Positions 56,283-64,000 of a stretch of DNA of 64,000 nucleotides are shown piece after piece. The position numbers were made by a program, and so were the translations under genes. Numbering within the stretch: the stretch's first letter is position 1; every line of letters starts with the position of its first letter. Location: positions 62,001 to 126,000 of the forward strand of contig JAHHIG010000016.1 of assembly GCA_019358895.1 (NCBI GenBank), written 5' to 3'. The DNA comes from Tildeniella nuda ZEHNDER 1965/U140. GTDB lineage: Bacteria > Cyanobacteriota > Cyanobacteriia > Leptolyngbyales > Leptolyngbyaceae. The notes under the pieces were generated by a model. That model searched no databases. It had not been told where the DNA came from and was given only the letters and a program-made list of their open reading frames with translations.

Positions 56283-57920
56283 TTAAATCGCGCAACTCAA
56301 ATCGCTCGCACGTTGAGTGAACCGGAGGTTTTCTCTATAGTCCACAGGGCAGTCGATGACGGTGGGCACATCTTGTTCTAGCGCTTCTTTAAGGATGGGA
56401 ATCAGATCCAGGCAAGATTCCACGCGATAGCCCTTCAAACCCATGCTCTCAGCGTATTTCACAAAATCGGGGTTGCCAAATTTGATGAAGGCAGAGCTAC
56501 CAAATTGGTTTTGCTGTTTCCATTCAATTAAGCCGTAGCCACCGTCGTTGAAGATCAGCGTGACGAACGGTGTGCCAATTCGCAGTGCCGTTTCGAGTTC
56601 CTGAGAGTTCATCATGAAGCCACCATCGCCTGTGACAGCGACGACACGCTGTTCGGGATGCACCAGCTTAGCGGCGATCGCCCCCGGAATGGCAATGCCC
56701 ATTGCCGCAAAGCCGTTAGAAATAATGCAGGTATTGGGGCGTTCGCAGTGGTAGTGGCGTGCCATCCACATTTTGTGGGCACCGACATCCGAAATCACGA
56801 TGTCGTCGGGTGCCATTACCTGACGCAGGTCGTAAATAACTTTTTGCGGCTTGATGGGGAAACTGTCATCCTTGGCATACTGCACATAGTCGTTACGAAT
56901 CTCGGCGCGTAGCTCCAGCGCATGCGGATCTGGTTTGTTGGCGCGATCGGCACGGTACAGAATCTCTCTGAGCGAATCGGAAATGTCGCCGACAACTTCG
57001 GCAACGGGAATATAGCTGCTGTCCACTTCGGCAGACATTGCCCCAATGTGGACGATCGGAATGGTGCCGTCAGGATTCCACTTTTTGGGTGAGTATTCGA
57101 TCAGGTCATAGCCCACACAAATGACGAGATCGGCGCGATCGAAGCCGCAGCTAATGTAGTCACGTTGCTGCAAACCCACTGCCCAAAGTGCCAACGGATG
57201 GGTATAGCGAATGACACCTTTACCCATAAAGCTATTAGCAACCGGAATGTTTAGCCGCGTGGCAAACTCGGTAAGGTCTTCGCTGGCGTTCGCCCGAATC
57301 GCACCATTGCCGACTAAAATTAGCGGATTTTCTGCTTGAGAAATAAAGTCTGCTGCCTTTTCAATACTTTGAAACGAGGCGTAAGTCTTCTCCTTGTTGT
57401 CTTTTACCAGGGGTTTACCAGGGGCAGCCATTGCGGCAATGTTTTCTGGCAGGTCAATATGCACAGCTCCGGGTTTTTCTGCCTGGGCAATCTTAAACGC
57501 CTTTCGTACAATCTCCGGTGTGTTGCTGGGGCGAACAATTTGGGCATTCCATTTTGTGACAGGGGCAAACATGGCAACCAAATCGAGATATTGATGCGAT
57601 TCAATGTGCATCCGATCGGTGCCGACCTGTCCTGTGATGGCGACTAAGGGAGCGCGATCGAGATTGGCATCGGCAACACCTGTCATCAAGTTGGTTGCAC
57701 CCGGTCCTAAAGTCGAGAGACACACGCCCGGTTTGCCCGTCAGCCGCCCGTATATATCTGCCATGAACGCGGCTCCCTGTTCGTGGCGGGTTGTGATGAA
57801 TTGAATCGACGAGTGCTTCAGCGCTTCCAGCACATGCAGATTTTCCTCCCCCGGCAACCCAAAGATGTAGCGAACGCCTTCATTTTCCAAACAGCGAACT
57901 AGCAGTTCGGCAGTATTCAT
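56283..57920 (-). CDS. 2-oxoglutarate decarboxylase (acetolactate-synthase-like, ThDP enzyme)
   Basis: 545 residues from ATG 57920 (MNTAELLVRCLENEGVRYIFGLPGEEN). ThDP fold: catalytic Glu in RHEQGAAFMADIYGR, GDGGFMMNSQELETALRIGTPFVTLIFNDGGYG as cofactor motif. Sequence alone says acetolactate synthase large subunit, but no regulatory subunit gene adjoins and the next gene upstream is succinic semialdehyde dehydrogenase. In Synechococcus PCC 7002 that pair (A2770/A2771) converts 2-oxoglutarate to succinate and closes the TCA cycle, so I assign this role. Isoleucine/valine biosynthesis remains the alternative. Confidence 0.78.
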   Translation of the reverse strand: MNTAELLVRCLENEGVRYIFGLPGEENLHVLEALKHSSIQFITTRHEQGAAFMADIYGRLTGKPGVCLSTLGPGATNLMTGVADANLDRAPLVAITGQVGTDRMHIESHQYLDLVAMFAPVTKWNAQIVRPSNTPEIVRKAFKIAQAEKPGAVHIDLPENIAAMAAPGKPLVKDNKEKTYASFQSIEKAADFISQAENPLILVGNGAIRANASEDLTEFATRLNIPVANSFMGKGVIRYTHPLALWAVGLQQRDYISCGFDRADLVICVGYDLIEYSPKKWNPDGTIPIVHIGAMSAEVDSSYIPVAEVVGDISDSLREILYRADRANKPDPHALELRAEIRNDYVQYAKDDSFPIKPQKVIYDLRQVMAPDDIVISDVGAHKMWMARHYHCERPNTCIISNGFAAMGIAIPGAIAAKLVHPEQRVVAVTGDGGFMMNSQELETALRIGTPFVTLIFNDGGYGLIEWKQQNQFGSSAFIKFGNPDFVKYAESMGLKGYRVESCLDLIPILKEALEQDVPTVIDCPVDYRENLRFTQRASDLSCAI

Positions 57921-58234
57921 TGCGCCCATGTTCCTTAACCCTCTTCACAAAAACTAAGTATGCCCTTCACCGCATCGTCATGCGCGCTCAATCGATCACC
58001 CAACTATTTATGCCAACCTTCGTAAGACTCTAACAAACACTCCCAACGCTGGAACGTGTCAAACCCGCCCCATCCTGTCTTAACACGTTCTGGAGAATCG
58101 TTCCTCCGTTTTGTTACAAAGAATACAGTCAAAAAAGGAAAATGTTATCTACCACTGACATTTGCTGTGAAGGCTAAAAGCCAAAGGCTAAAGCCCGTTT
58201 TAGCCTTTAGCCTTCATACTTCATCCTTAGCTGT
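57921..58234. other. Spacer between the two bypass genes
   Basis: 314 bases. Contains a 10-bp hairpin GAAGGCTAAA/TTTAGCCTTC (58169-58215) made of STRR-type units just beyond the semialdehyde dehydrogenase stop, probably acting as its terminator or attenuator. No gene. Confidence 0.55.
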
Positions 58235-59599
58235 CTACTTCACCCACACAGTTTTGACATTGACAAACTCATGAATGCCCTGGCTGCTGAGTTCACGACC
58301 AAAGCCCGATCGCTTAATGCCACCAAACGGCAAACGTGGATCAGATTTGACCATGCTGTTGATAAAGACCGATCCCGCTTCAAGCTCATGCGTCAAACGT
58401 GCTTGTTCCCCTTCATCAGTTGTCCAGGCGCTTGCCCCCAAACCAAACGGGGTACTATTGGCAAGCCGAATCGCCTCATCAAGATTTGTCACACGAAATA
58501 GCATTGCCACAGGACCAAAGAGTTCTTCTTGAGCAATCGCGCGCTCTTGTGGAATATGGGTGAGAATCGTTGGTGGATAAAAATTGCCCGCACCGTCAAG
58601 CGGCTTACCACCCACTAATACCCGTGCGCCTTGCTGAATTGCCTTCTGTACTTGCTGATCCAGGTCTTTGAGAATACCAGGAGTCGCCAGCGGACCAATA
58701 TCGGTAGTGGGCAGCAGCGGGTCGCCGACTTTAAGCGCCTGGTATTGCTCAACAAGCCGCGCTTCAAACTCGTCATAAATAGTGTCTGCCACAATAAAGC
58801 GCTTCGCGGCAATGCATGACTGTCCGTTGTTAATCATCCGCGCGGTGACAGCAGTGGCGATCGCAACCTCCAGATCAGCACTGGGCAAAACAATAAAGGG
58901 ATCACTGCCGCCCAGCTCCAGCACCACTTTTTTAATCTGCTTGCCAGCCGTTGCTGCCAGACTGGCACCCGCAGATTCGCTACCAGTGAGGGTTGCAGCT
59001 TTTATGCGATCGTCCGTCACCATTGCCGCCACCTTGTCTGACCCAACCAGCAACGTCTGAAACGCACCCTCTGGAAAGCCTGCTTGATGCAGAATGGCTT
59101 CGATCGCCAGCGCCGACTGTGGCACGTTGGACGCGTGCTTGAGCAGGCACACGTTACCTGCCATCAAGGCTGGAGCCGCAAAGCGAAACACTTGCCAAAA
59201 GGGAAAGTTCCAGGGCATCACCGCTAAGACAGTACCGATCGGCTGATAACGAACGAAGCTTTTGCTAGCATCGGTTTGCACCGTCACATCTGCCAGAAAC
59301 TCAGCCCCATGATCGGCATAAAAACGGCACACAGCCGCACATTTTTCCACTTCACCGATCGCTGCCTTCAGCGGTTTGCCCATCTCCAGCGTCATCATTC
59401 TGCCAAACGCTTCTTTTTCTGCGTCCAAAATCCGAGCAGCGGTGTGGAGCCACTGCGATCGCTGCTCAAAGGTTGTCTGTCGATAGTACTCAAACGTTTG
59501 CTGTGCTAGGGCTAACGCCTGCTCGATGGCAGCATCCGTTAGCGCTTCAAACACCTCGATCGTCTCTCCCGTCGTCGGGTTAATCGTCGCAATCCCCAT
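58235..59599 (-). CDS. gabD: Succinic semialdehyde dehydrogenase
   Basis: 454 residues from ATG 59599, with GGAG seven bases before; the open frame extends 12 codons upstream without support. Aldehyde dehydrogenase fold: PWNFPFWQ near 129, general base Glu228 in LELGGSDP, nucleophile Cys262 in NGQSCIAAKRF. GSDPFIV and the short length match the cyanobacterial succinate-semialdehyde subgroup (NAD(P)-dependent). It oxidises the product of the neighbouring decarboxylase to succinate. Confidence 0.88.
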   Translation of the reverse strand: MGIATINPTTGETIEVFEALTDAAIEQALALAQQTFEYYRQTTFEQRSQWLHTAARILDAEKEAFGRMMTLEMGKPLKAAIGEVEKCAAVCRFYADHGAEFLADVTVQTDASKSFVRYQPIGTVLAVMPWNFPFWQVFRFAAPALMAGNVCLLKHASNVPQSALAIEAILHQAGFPEGAFQTLLVGSDKVAAMVTDDRIKAATLTGSESAGASLAATAGKQIKKVVLELGGSDPFIVLPSADLEVAIATAVTARMINNGQSCIAAKRFIVADTIYDEFEARLVEQYQALKVGDPLLPTTDIGPLATPGILKDLDQQVQKAIQQGARVLVGGKPLDGAGNFYPPTILTHIPQERAIAQEELFGPVAMLFRVTNLDEAIRLANSTPFGLGASAWTTDEGEQARLTHELEAGSVFINSMVKSDPRLPFGGIKRSGFGRELSSQGIHEFVNVKTVWVK

Positions 59600-60040
59600 C
59601 AACGTTCTCCATTTCAAATACACGCTTGACGACAAACTTATCCATTCCGATCAATCTCATGACCCTCGATCGATCTATATCTGTCAAAAATAGTTTGTTA
59701 AGCACCTATAGCGGTTCCTGTTAGAGTGCGGTACAGGGGCTGAAGTTTTAAGGCAGGAGGCAGGAGGCAGAAGGAAAGCCGCCGTGCTCTTTAGCTTCTG
59801 CCCTCTGCCCTCTGCCCCCTGCCCTCTGCCCTCTGCAACAAATAAAGCTTTTTAGTCGCTTTGTACACAGAATTTCATCGAGCCACTTCTTCACAGCATA
59901 TCTACAGATCGCGCGTCAAAGCAATTCAGAGCCTTTGGCTTCAAAAATTCTGTTCTACGATCGTCTCTCCCTTTGTCCCACTCACAGCAAACTGGATCGG
60001 TTGGTCACCAGAAGCCTTAGACTGGATGATGCAGTAAATT
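59600..60040. other. Divergent spacer gabD/tpiA
   Basis: 440 bases. STRR array at 59752-59838 where aggcaggaggcagaagg faces cttctgccctctgcc, so the RNA could fold back. The remainder should carry the tpiA promoter; none assigned. Confidence 0.55.
59752..59838. repeat. STRR array forming an inverted repeat
   Basis: Three ggcagga/ggcagaa units, a short centre, then six ctctgcc/cttctgcc units in opposite sense. Confidence 0.9.
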
Positions 60041-60802
60041 GTGCATTCAACCCAAACTGAGCGACCCGTGCGAAAAATAGTGATTGCTGGCAACTGGAAA
60101 ATGTATAAAACCCAAGCCGACGCGGTAGCGTTTCTTCAGGGTTTCATGCCTCATCTCAACGACATTGCAGACGATCGAGAAGTCGTACTATGCGTCCCCT
60201 TCACCGCGCTAGTAGGCATGTCCCAGTCTTTGCACGGTAGCTTGATTCGCCTGGGTGCTCAAAATGTCCATTGGGAAACCGCTGGTGCCTACACTGGAGA
60301 AGTCGCCGCACCAATGTTGACGGAGCTTGGAGTGCGCTATGTCATTGTGGGTCACAGTGAACGACGGCAGTACTTTGGTGAAACGGACGAAACCGTTAAC
60401 TTACGTTTGAAAGCGGCGCAAACGGCTGGGTTAACTCCCATTCTCTGCGTTGGCGAAACAAAGCAGCAGCGAGACACGGGCGAAACAGAATCGGTGATTT
60501 TTAGCCAGCTTGAAAACGCTCTCAATGGGATTGATCAAACAAACCTGGTGGTTGCCTACGAACCCATCTGGGCGATCGGCACTGGCGATACCTGCGAATC
60601 AGCAGAAGCAAACCGGGTGGTTGGACTCATGCGGGCACAGCTTACAAATCCTGACGTACCAATTCAGTATGGCGGCTCAGTGAAACCTGATAACGTAGAC
60701 GAAATTATGCAACAGCCCGAAATTGACGGAGCGCTAGTCGGTGGAGCCAGTCTGCAACCAAACAGTTTCGCCCGGATCGTCAACTTTTCAGCTAGACGGT
60801 AG
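60041..60802 (+). CDS. tpiA: Triosephosphate isomerase
   Basis: Interconverts glyceraldehyde-3-phosphate and dihydroxyacetone phosphate. [13 protein letters not shown] (Lys), [12 protein letters not shown] (His), [15 protein letters not shown] (Glu) and [11 protein letters not shown] with GALVGGASL for phosphate. 253 residues from GTG 60041; a second GTG at 60068 ([12 protein letters not shown]) would give the more usual N-terminus, and neither has a clear ribosome site, so the start is open between the two. Confidence 0.96.
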   Translation: MHSTQTERPVRKIVIAGNWKMYKTQADAVAFLQGFMPHLNDIADDREVVLCVPFTALVGMSQSLHGSLIRLGAQNVHWETAGAYTGEVAAPMLTELGVRYVIVGHSERRQYFGETDETVNLRLKAAQTAGLTPILCVGETKQQRDTGETESVIFSQLENALNGIDQTNLVVAYEPIWAIGTGDTCESAEANRVVGLMRAQLTNPDVPIQYGGSVKPDNVDEIMQQPEIDGALVGGASLQPNSFARIVNFSARR

Positions 60803-61193
60803 AACGAAAGCCTTCCAGTGCCTGTCAAGCAACATTGGAGGTTTTCTAGCTACCAGAAATTAGAAGACAGCGACAGAGAAAGGCTGACCGCTGAATGCTG
60901 ATAGCTGAGCGCTAATAGCTGATCCAAACGTGCAGCGTTATTTTTCAACAGGCTTTTGCTAATTTCTGTACTGCTCATAAAGCTTTCGTAAACCTGGCGC
61001 GATCGTTCTGGGTGGTAGCTTCACACGTCCGTAATTGAAACAGTTGTCGTTCAAAGCCTTCATGAAGATCGTCAGTAGACCTCAAAAACGTCAGGAAATT
61101 GCCCTACAAGTGATGTAGGTTAACCTAGCATCTGATTCAGGTCACTCATTCAACGCCACTCTTGTTCTTATACTGTCTGCGAAGCCGCAGAAA
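60803..61193. other. Spacer tpiA/sigC with STRR
   Basis: STRR units (ctgaccgctgaatgctgatagctgagc) at 60882-60925. A short CTGCG-AAGC-CGCAG hairpin at 61177-61190. No gene. Confidence 0.5.
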
Positions 61194-61294
61194 CCGTATG
61201 TCTCTGCTACAAGCTTGTTCGCTTGCTATCCAAGCTAGCAGGTTTCGCTAGCGATCGCACGCTGAAGCTGCCACGAAAAGATGCAGAGACACGG
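61194..61294 (+). promoter_or_regulatory. Structured leader candidate upstream of sigC
   Basis: CCG-ta-TGTCTCTGC (61194-61207) pairs with GCAGAGACA-CGG (61283-61294) to close a loop of about 75 bases that itself contains caagcttgttcgcttg and gctagcaggtttcgctagc short stems. It lies about 120 bases upstream of the sigC start in what should be 5' untranslated RNA. Multi-stem RNA element by inference; it could also be a dispersed repeat. Confidence 0.5.
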
Positions 61295-61416
61295 CAGCTG
61301 ATGAAGAGAACGTAATGGAACTCTCAGTAATGTTCTTTAGTCCTTAATGGCGGGAACACTATCAACAAGCAGCTGACTGAAGCCCACTCTTACCCGGAGC
61401 AACTGAGACGAGCACT

Positions 61417-62661
61417 ATGCCAGCATCTTCTTTTTACGCTGAAGCAGAATACGACGAACAGCTACATGTCCAGGGGTTTCGACCCGGTGATCCCGACACG
61501 GAAAGCACGGCAGATGACCTTGTGAGCATCGAAATGGAGTACGCCGATGCGGCTACTCTCCAGCGCAACGCTAGTCGCCGTACAACCGATCTCGTTCGTC
61601 TGTACCTCCAGGAAATTGGTCGCGTTCGCTTACTCGGTCGTGACGAGGAAGTTTCGGAAGCTCAATGCGTCCAGCGCTACATGCGGTTATTAGAGCTACG
61701 GACGGAAGCCGCCGAAACAGCAGGCGGACCGATTCAGCTCTATGTCCAACTCGTTGATGCGCACGATCGCCTTGCATCACACCTGGGGCACCGTCCTTCT
61801 TTGGAGCGATGGGCACTGGAGGGTGGCGTTGCGGTTGCCGATCTGAAGCCCGCGCTAGCAGAAGGTAAACGGCACTGGGCTGAAATTGCTACCTTGACAG
61901 TGGATGAACTGGAGGATGTCCAGTCTCAAGGTGTCAGGGCGAAGGAGCACATGATCAAGGCAAACTTGCGCCTGGTTGTGTCTGTCGCCAAAAAATACCA
62001 GAATCGCGGGTTGGAGCTGCTCGATCTGATTCAAGAAGGCACGCTAGGGCTGGAACGCGCCGTCGAAAAATTTGACCCCACCAAGGGCTATCGGTTTAGC
62101 ACCTATGCGTACTGGTGGATTCGTCAGGGGATTACACGAGCGATCGCCACTCAAAGCCGCACCATCCGCCTGCCCGTTCACATTACCGAAAAGCTGAACA
62201 AGATCAAGAAAGCTCAGCGCAAAATCTCTCAGGAAAAAGGGCGCACCGCATCCATTGAAGACATCGCTCTAGAATTGGAAATGACTGCGCCCCAAGTGCG
62301 TGAAGTGCTGCTAAGAGTACCTCGCTCTGTTTCCCTCGAAACCAAGGTGGGAAAAGAGAAAGACACTGAGCTAGGCGATCTTCTAGAAACCGATGATGTT
62401 TCGCCTGAAGAAACCCTCATGCGTGAAGCGCTCCGCCGCGATCTACAGCAGCTTCTAGCAGACTTAACGACCCGTGAACGAGATGTCATTCAAATGCGCT
62501 TTGGTTTAGGCGATGGGCATCCGTACTCGCTGGCTGAAATTGGTCGTGCGCTCGATCTCTCACGAGAACGGGTACGCCAAATTGAGGCGAAAGCGCTACA
62601 AAAGTTGCGTCAACCAAAGCGCCGCAATCGTGTGCGCGACTACTTAGAGTCCCTAAGCTGA
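61417..62661 (+). CDS. sigC: Group 2 RNA polymerase sigma factor, SigC type
   Basis: 414 residues. Region 1.2 TTDLVRLYLQEIGRVRLLGRDEE; region 2 IKANLRLVVSVAKKYQNRGLELLDLIQEGTLGLERAVEKFDPTKGYRFSTYAYWWIRQGITRAI; region 3; region 4 SLAEIGRALDLSRERVRQIEAKALQKLR. The N-terminal MPASSFYAEAEYDEQ and the long 1.2-2 linker point to cyanobacterial SigC (stationary phase, nitrogen and temperature responses) rather than primary SigA. Long leader with a structured element suggests post-transcriptional control. Confidence 0.85.
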   Translation: MPASSFYAEAEYDEQLHVQGFRPGDPDTESTADDLVSIEMEYADAATLQRNASRRTTDLVRLYLQEIGRVRLLGRDEEVSEAQCVQRYMRLLELRTEAAETAGGPIQLYVQLVDAHDRLASHLGHRPSLERWALEGGVAVADLKPALAEGKRHWAEIATLTVDELEDVQSQGVRAKEHMIKANLRLVVSVAKKYQNRGLELLDLIQEGTLGLERAVEKFDPTKGYRFSTYAYWWIRQGITRAIATQSRTIRLPVHITEKLNKIKKAQRKISQEKGRTASIEDIALELEMTAPQVREVLLRVPRSVSLETKVGKEKDTELGDLLETDDVSPEETLMREALRRDLQQLLADLTTRERDVIQMRFGLGDGHPYSLAEIGRALDLSRERVRQIEAKALQKLRQPKRRNRVRDYLESLS

Positions 62662-62698
62662 TCGTCTTGGAGCTAACGCCCGTTTAGCGTCCTGATTT

Positions 62699-62740
62699 AA
62701 TCCCTCGACTCTTTACAGACGTTGAGGGATTGCTATTTTT
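62699..62740 (+). terminator. Rho-independent terminator of sigC
   Basis: AATCCCTCGAC (62699-62709) pairs with GTTGAGGGATT (62721-62731), one G-T pair, followed by tgctattttt. Confidence 0.85.
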
Positions 62741-62812
62741 GCCCACTTCAAAGCATTCTTTCTGGGATTTATTCTCAATAAGACACGCTACTTGAAAATA
62801 AAAGTTTTATTG

Positions 62813-62833
62813 TGTATCATTCTCATTAATACA
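62813..62833. promoter_or_regulatory. Fur box in the fur promoter
   Basis: TGTATCATTCTCATTAATAC, reverse AATGAGAATGAT, matches the repeated NAT(A/T)AT hexamers of iron boxes and lies 20-40 bases before the fur start. Flanked by a perfect 10-bp inverted repeat TTCTCAATAA (62772-62781) and TTATTGAGAA (62837-62846). Supports autoregulation. Confidence 0.7.
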
Positions 62834-62853
62834 GAATTATTGAGAAGACGACT

Positions 62854-63309
62854 ATGGCAGTTTCATACACAGTCACTTCACTGAAAGCAGAACTGAACGA
62901 AAAGGGATGGCGGCTCACGCCTCAACGGGAAACCATCTTGCAAGTCTTTCAAAACCTGCCCAAGGGAAACCACCTGAGCGCTGAAGATCTTTACAATCTT
63001 TTGGAAAGCGATGGAGAGGCAATTAGCCTGTCCACTATTTATCGGACGCTCAAGTTGATGGCGCGGATGGGCATTTTACGAGAGCTAGAGCTGGCAGAAG
63101 GGCACAAGCACTATGAACTCAACCAGCCTTCGTACCATCATCACCACTTGATTTGCGTACGCTGCAATAAAACGATCGAGTTCAAGAGCGATTCCATCCT
63201 CAAAGTCGGTGTCAAAACGGCACAAAAAGAGGGCTATCACCTGTTAGATTGCCAGCTCACCATTCATGCCGTTTGCCCCGTTTGTCAGCGATCGCTACTG
63301 CCGATTTAA
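62854..63309 (+). CDS. fur: Ferric uptake regulator, FurA type
   Basis: 151 residues. Winged helix GWRLTPQRETILQVFQNLPKGNHLSAEDLYNLLESDGEAISLSTIYRTLKLMARMG; His-rich metal site YHHHHLICVRC and C-terminal CPVC giving the structural zinc pair. Size, the long N-terminal TSLKAELNEKGW and the CVRC/CPVC pattern match cyanobacterial FurA (iron and redox sensing) rather than Zur or PerR. ATG at 62854 with GAGAAGACG upstream. Confidence 0.92.
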   Translation: MAVSYTVTSLKAELNEKGWRLTPQRETILQVFQNLPKGNHLSAEDLYNLLESDGEAISLSTIYRTLKLMARMGILRELELAEGHKHYELNQPSYHHHHLICVRCNKTIEFKSDSILKVGVKTAQKEGYHLLDCQLTIHAVCPVCQRSLLPI

Positions 63310-63339
63310 ATTCAAGCAAACCAAATCTGGCTTGAGTTT
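63308..63339. terminator. Shared terminator between fur and the convergent gene
   Basis: AAATTCAAGC/GCTTGAGTTT, 10 pairs including one G-T, 12-base loop. A-run before and T-run after the stem allow function in both directions. Confidence 0.7.
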
Positions 63340-63348
63340 AATCCGAGC

Positions 63349-64000
63349 CTAAAAATAGCGCACTTGAGCGTCAAGCCCACGTGCACGAAGGCGAGTTGCT
63401 TCAGCCTCTGCTAAGCCTCGCTGGTCAGAGTCTCCTGCGTAGACATATTTCCCGAGGTTTGAGGAGGCGATAAACGCACCGGGCACATATTGCCTGACTT
63501 GCGTTAAGATAGCGCTATTCTTCAGCGGAACTACGACTACATAACACTTGCGACTACTTGCAGCCAATCCATTTCCACATACCGATCCACTAGCAATTGG
63601 ACTTAGACCCAGCGCATATCGTGTATCAGAACCGACAATACCGTCTGCTACTAAGTTATTGTCTGACTGAAATCGTCGAACAGCACGGTCTGTTTCACTA
63701 CCAAAGATACCATCGACTCTAACTGAGTAGCTACGGGCGTTGAGCTGTTGTTGAAGAGCGCGCACATCTGACCCTCTACTACCGAAGCGCAACAGTCCGC
63801 CAGTACTGAAGGTAGAGTTGGAGGTCGCACTAATGAAGCTACTATTACTAATCGAGTTACTACTAATCGAGCTACTACTAATTAGACTATTACTAATCGA
63901 GCTACTACTGATTGAGCGAAAATTTTCTGAAGTGGCATATGACTGACCCCTCAGTGCTCGCTGGGTCGCTGGTCCAGCAATACCATCAACAGTGAGACCG
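63349..64000 (-). CDS. Peptidoglycan-binding protein with two PGB_1 domains, 5' end missing
   Basis: Frame is open to the window end, so the start is outside. At the window edge LTVDGIAGPATQRALRGQS is the end of one peptidoglycan-binding domain; a Ser/Ile/Asn linker follows, then a complete domain LLRFGSRGSDVRALQQQLNARSYSVRVDGIFGSETDRAVRRFQ and a C-terminal module (CYVVVVPLKNSAILTQVRQYVPGAF...YAGDSDQRGLAEAEATRLRARG) that looks like a SPOR-type fold. Secreted wall-binding protein by inference. The linker is encoded by five 15-bp repeats. Confidence 0.85.
   Translation of the reverse strand, partial: GLTVDGIAGPATQRALRGQSYATSENFRSISSSSISNSLISSSSISSNSISNSSFISATSNSTFSTGGLLRFGSRGSDVRALQQQLNARSYSVRVDGIFGSETDRAVRRFQSDNNLVADGIVGSDTRYALGLSPIASGSVCGNGLAASSRKCYVVVVPLKNSAILTQVRQYVPGAFIASSNLGKYVYAGDSDQRGLAEAEATRLRARGLDAQVRYF
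63844..63918. repeat. 15-bp tandem repeat coding a Ser-rich linker
   Basis: Five units of attactaatcgagtt type. On the minus strand each gives five residues such as SSISN. Confidence 0.9.

Noticed and set aside
56283-57920. Acetolactate synthase large subunit (ilvB) as the primary call
   Set aside because: Adjacent succinic semialdehyde dehydrogenase and lack of a small subunit favour 2-oxoglutarate decarboxylase; kept as the alternative.

Overview
The window is chromosomal DNA of a cyanobacterium, probably a non-marine, repeat-rich filamentous-type lineage; I cannot name the species. The evidence is the dense HIP1 octamer GCGATCGC, short tandem repeats (STRR) of the ggagtgg, gctgacc and cttctgcc kinds, and genes whose nearest relatives are cyanobacterial: a SigC-type group 2 sigma factor, a FurA-type regulator, a class I aldolase, an acetolactate-synthase-like 2-oxoglutarate decarboxylase beside succinic semialdehyde dehydrogenase, and several cyanobacteria-only hypothetical proteins. 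I see no rRNA, tRNA, CRISPR array or intact transposase.

Layout. 1-7000: end of a TPR protein, then a minus-strand NAD operon pncB-nadD-nrtR-(nuclease-like)-(NYN/OST-HTH)-nadE. 7000-14000: repeat-rich region with two MITE-like elements, a 16-bp tandem array behind a 49-residue gene, pgeF, an exported M23 peptidase, a lone receiver, a DUF2294 protein, an orphan DNA methyltransferase and a 21-bp array encoding heptads. 14000-25100: signalling block with a double-RCK channel-like protein, a NarL-type two-component pair opposite a Spy/CpxP-like protein, a 1423-residue hybrid kinase and a BlaI/M56 pair. 25100-40800: housekeeping genes (aroQ, cinA, uvrA, a type IV pilin, fda, a His-tailed chelatase, ftsH) with an AT-rich methyltransferase and an MFS gene. 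41000-46200: tight four-gene plus-strand operon (membrane protein, asparagine-synthetase-like, LysA-like, zinc-ribbon membrane protein). 46200-60000: mnmG-Uma2, MOSC protein, DUF2330/RnfD-like pair, secreted or repeat proteins, and the two enzymes that bypass 2-oxoglutarate dehydrogenase. 60000-64000: tpiA, sigC, fur and a peptidoglycan-binding protein cut by the window end.

How it fits together. pncB, nadD, nadE and the separate cinA cover NAD salvage and synthesis, with NrtR as the likely regulator. fda and tpiA belong to glycolysis and the Calvin cycle; the decarboxylase and semialdehyde dehydrogenase close the cyanobacterial TCA cycle.

Most unusual points: (1) the 40999-46218 operon, in which the asparagine-synthetase-like protein lacks the glutaminase cysteine and the LysA-like protein lacks both the PLP lysine and the catalytic cysteine, suggesting an undescribed pathway; (2) STRR DNA inserted in frame in nadE, pncB, uvrA, the LysA-like gene and the RnfD-like gene; (3) two nuclease-like genes inside the NAD operon; (4) modular MITE-like elements with shared ends and different cores.
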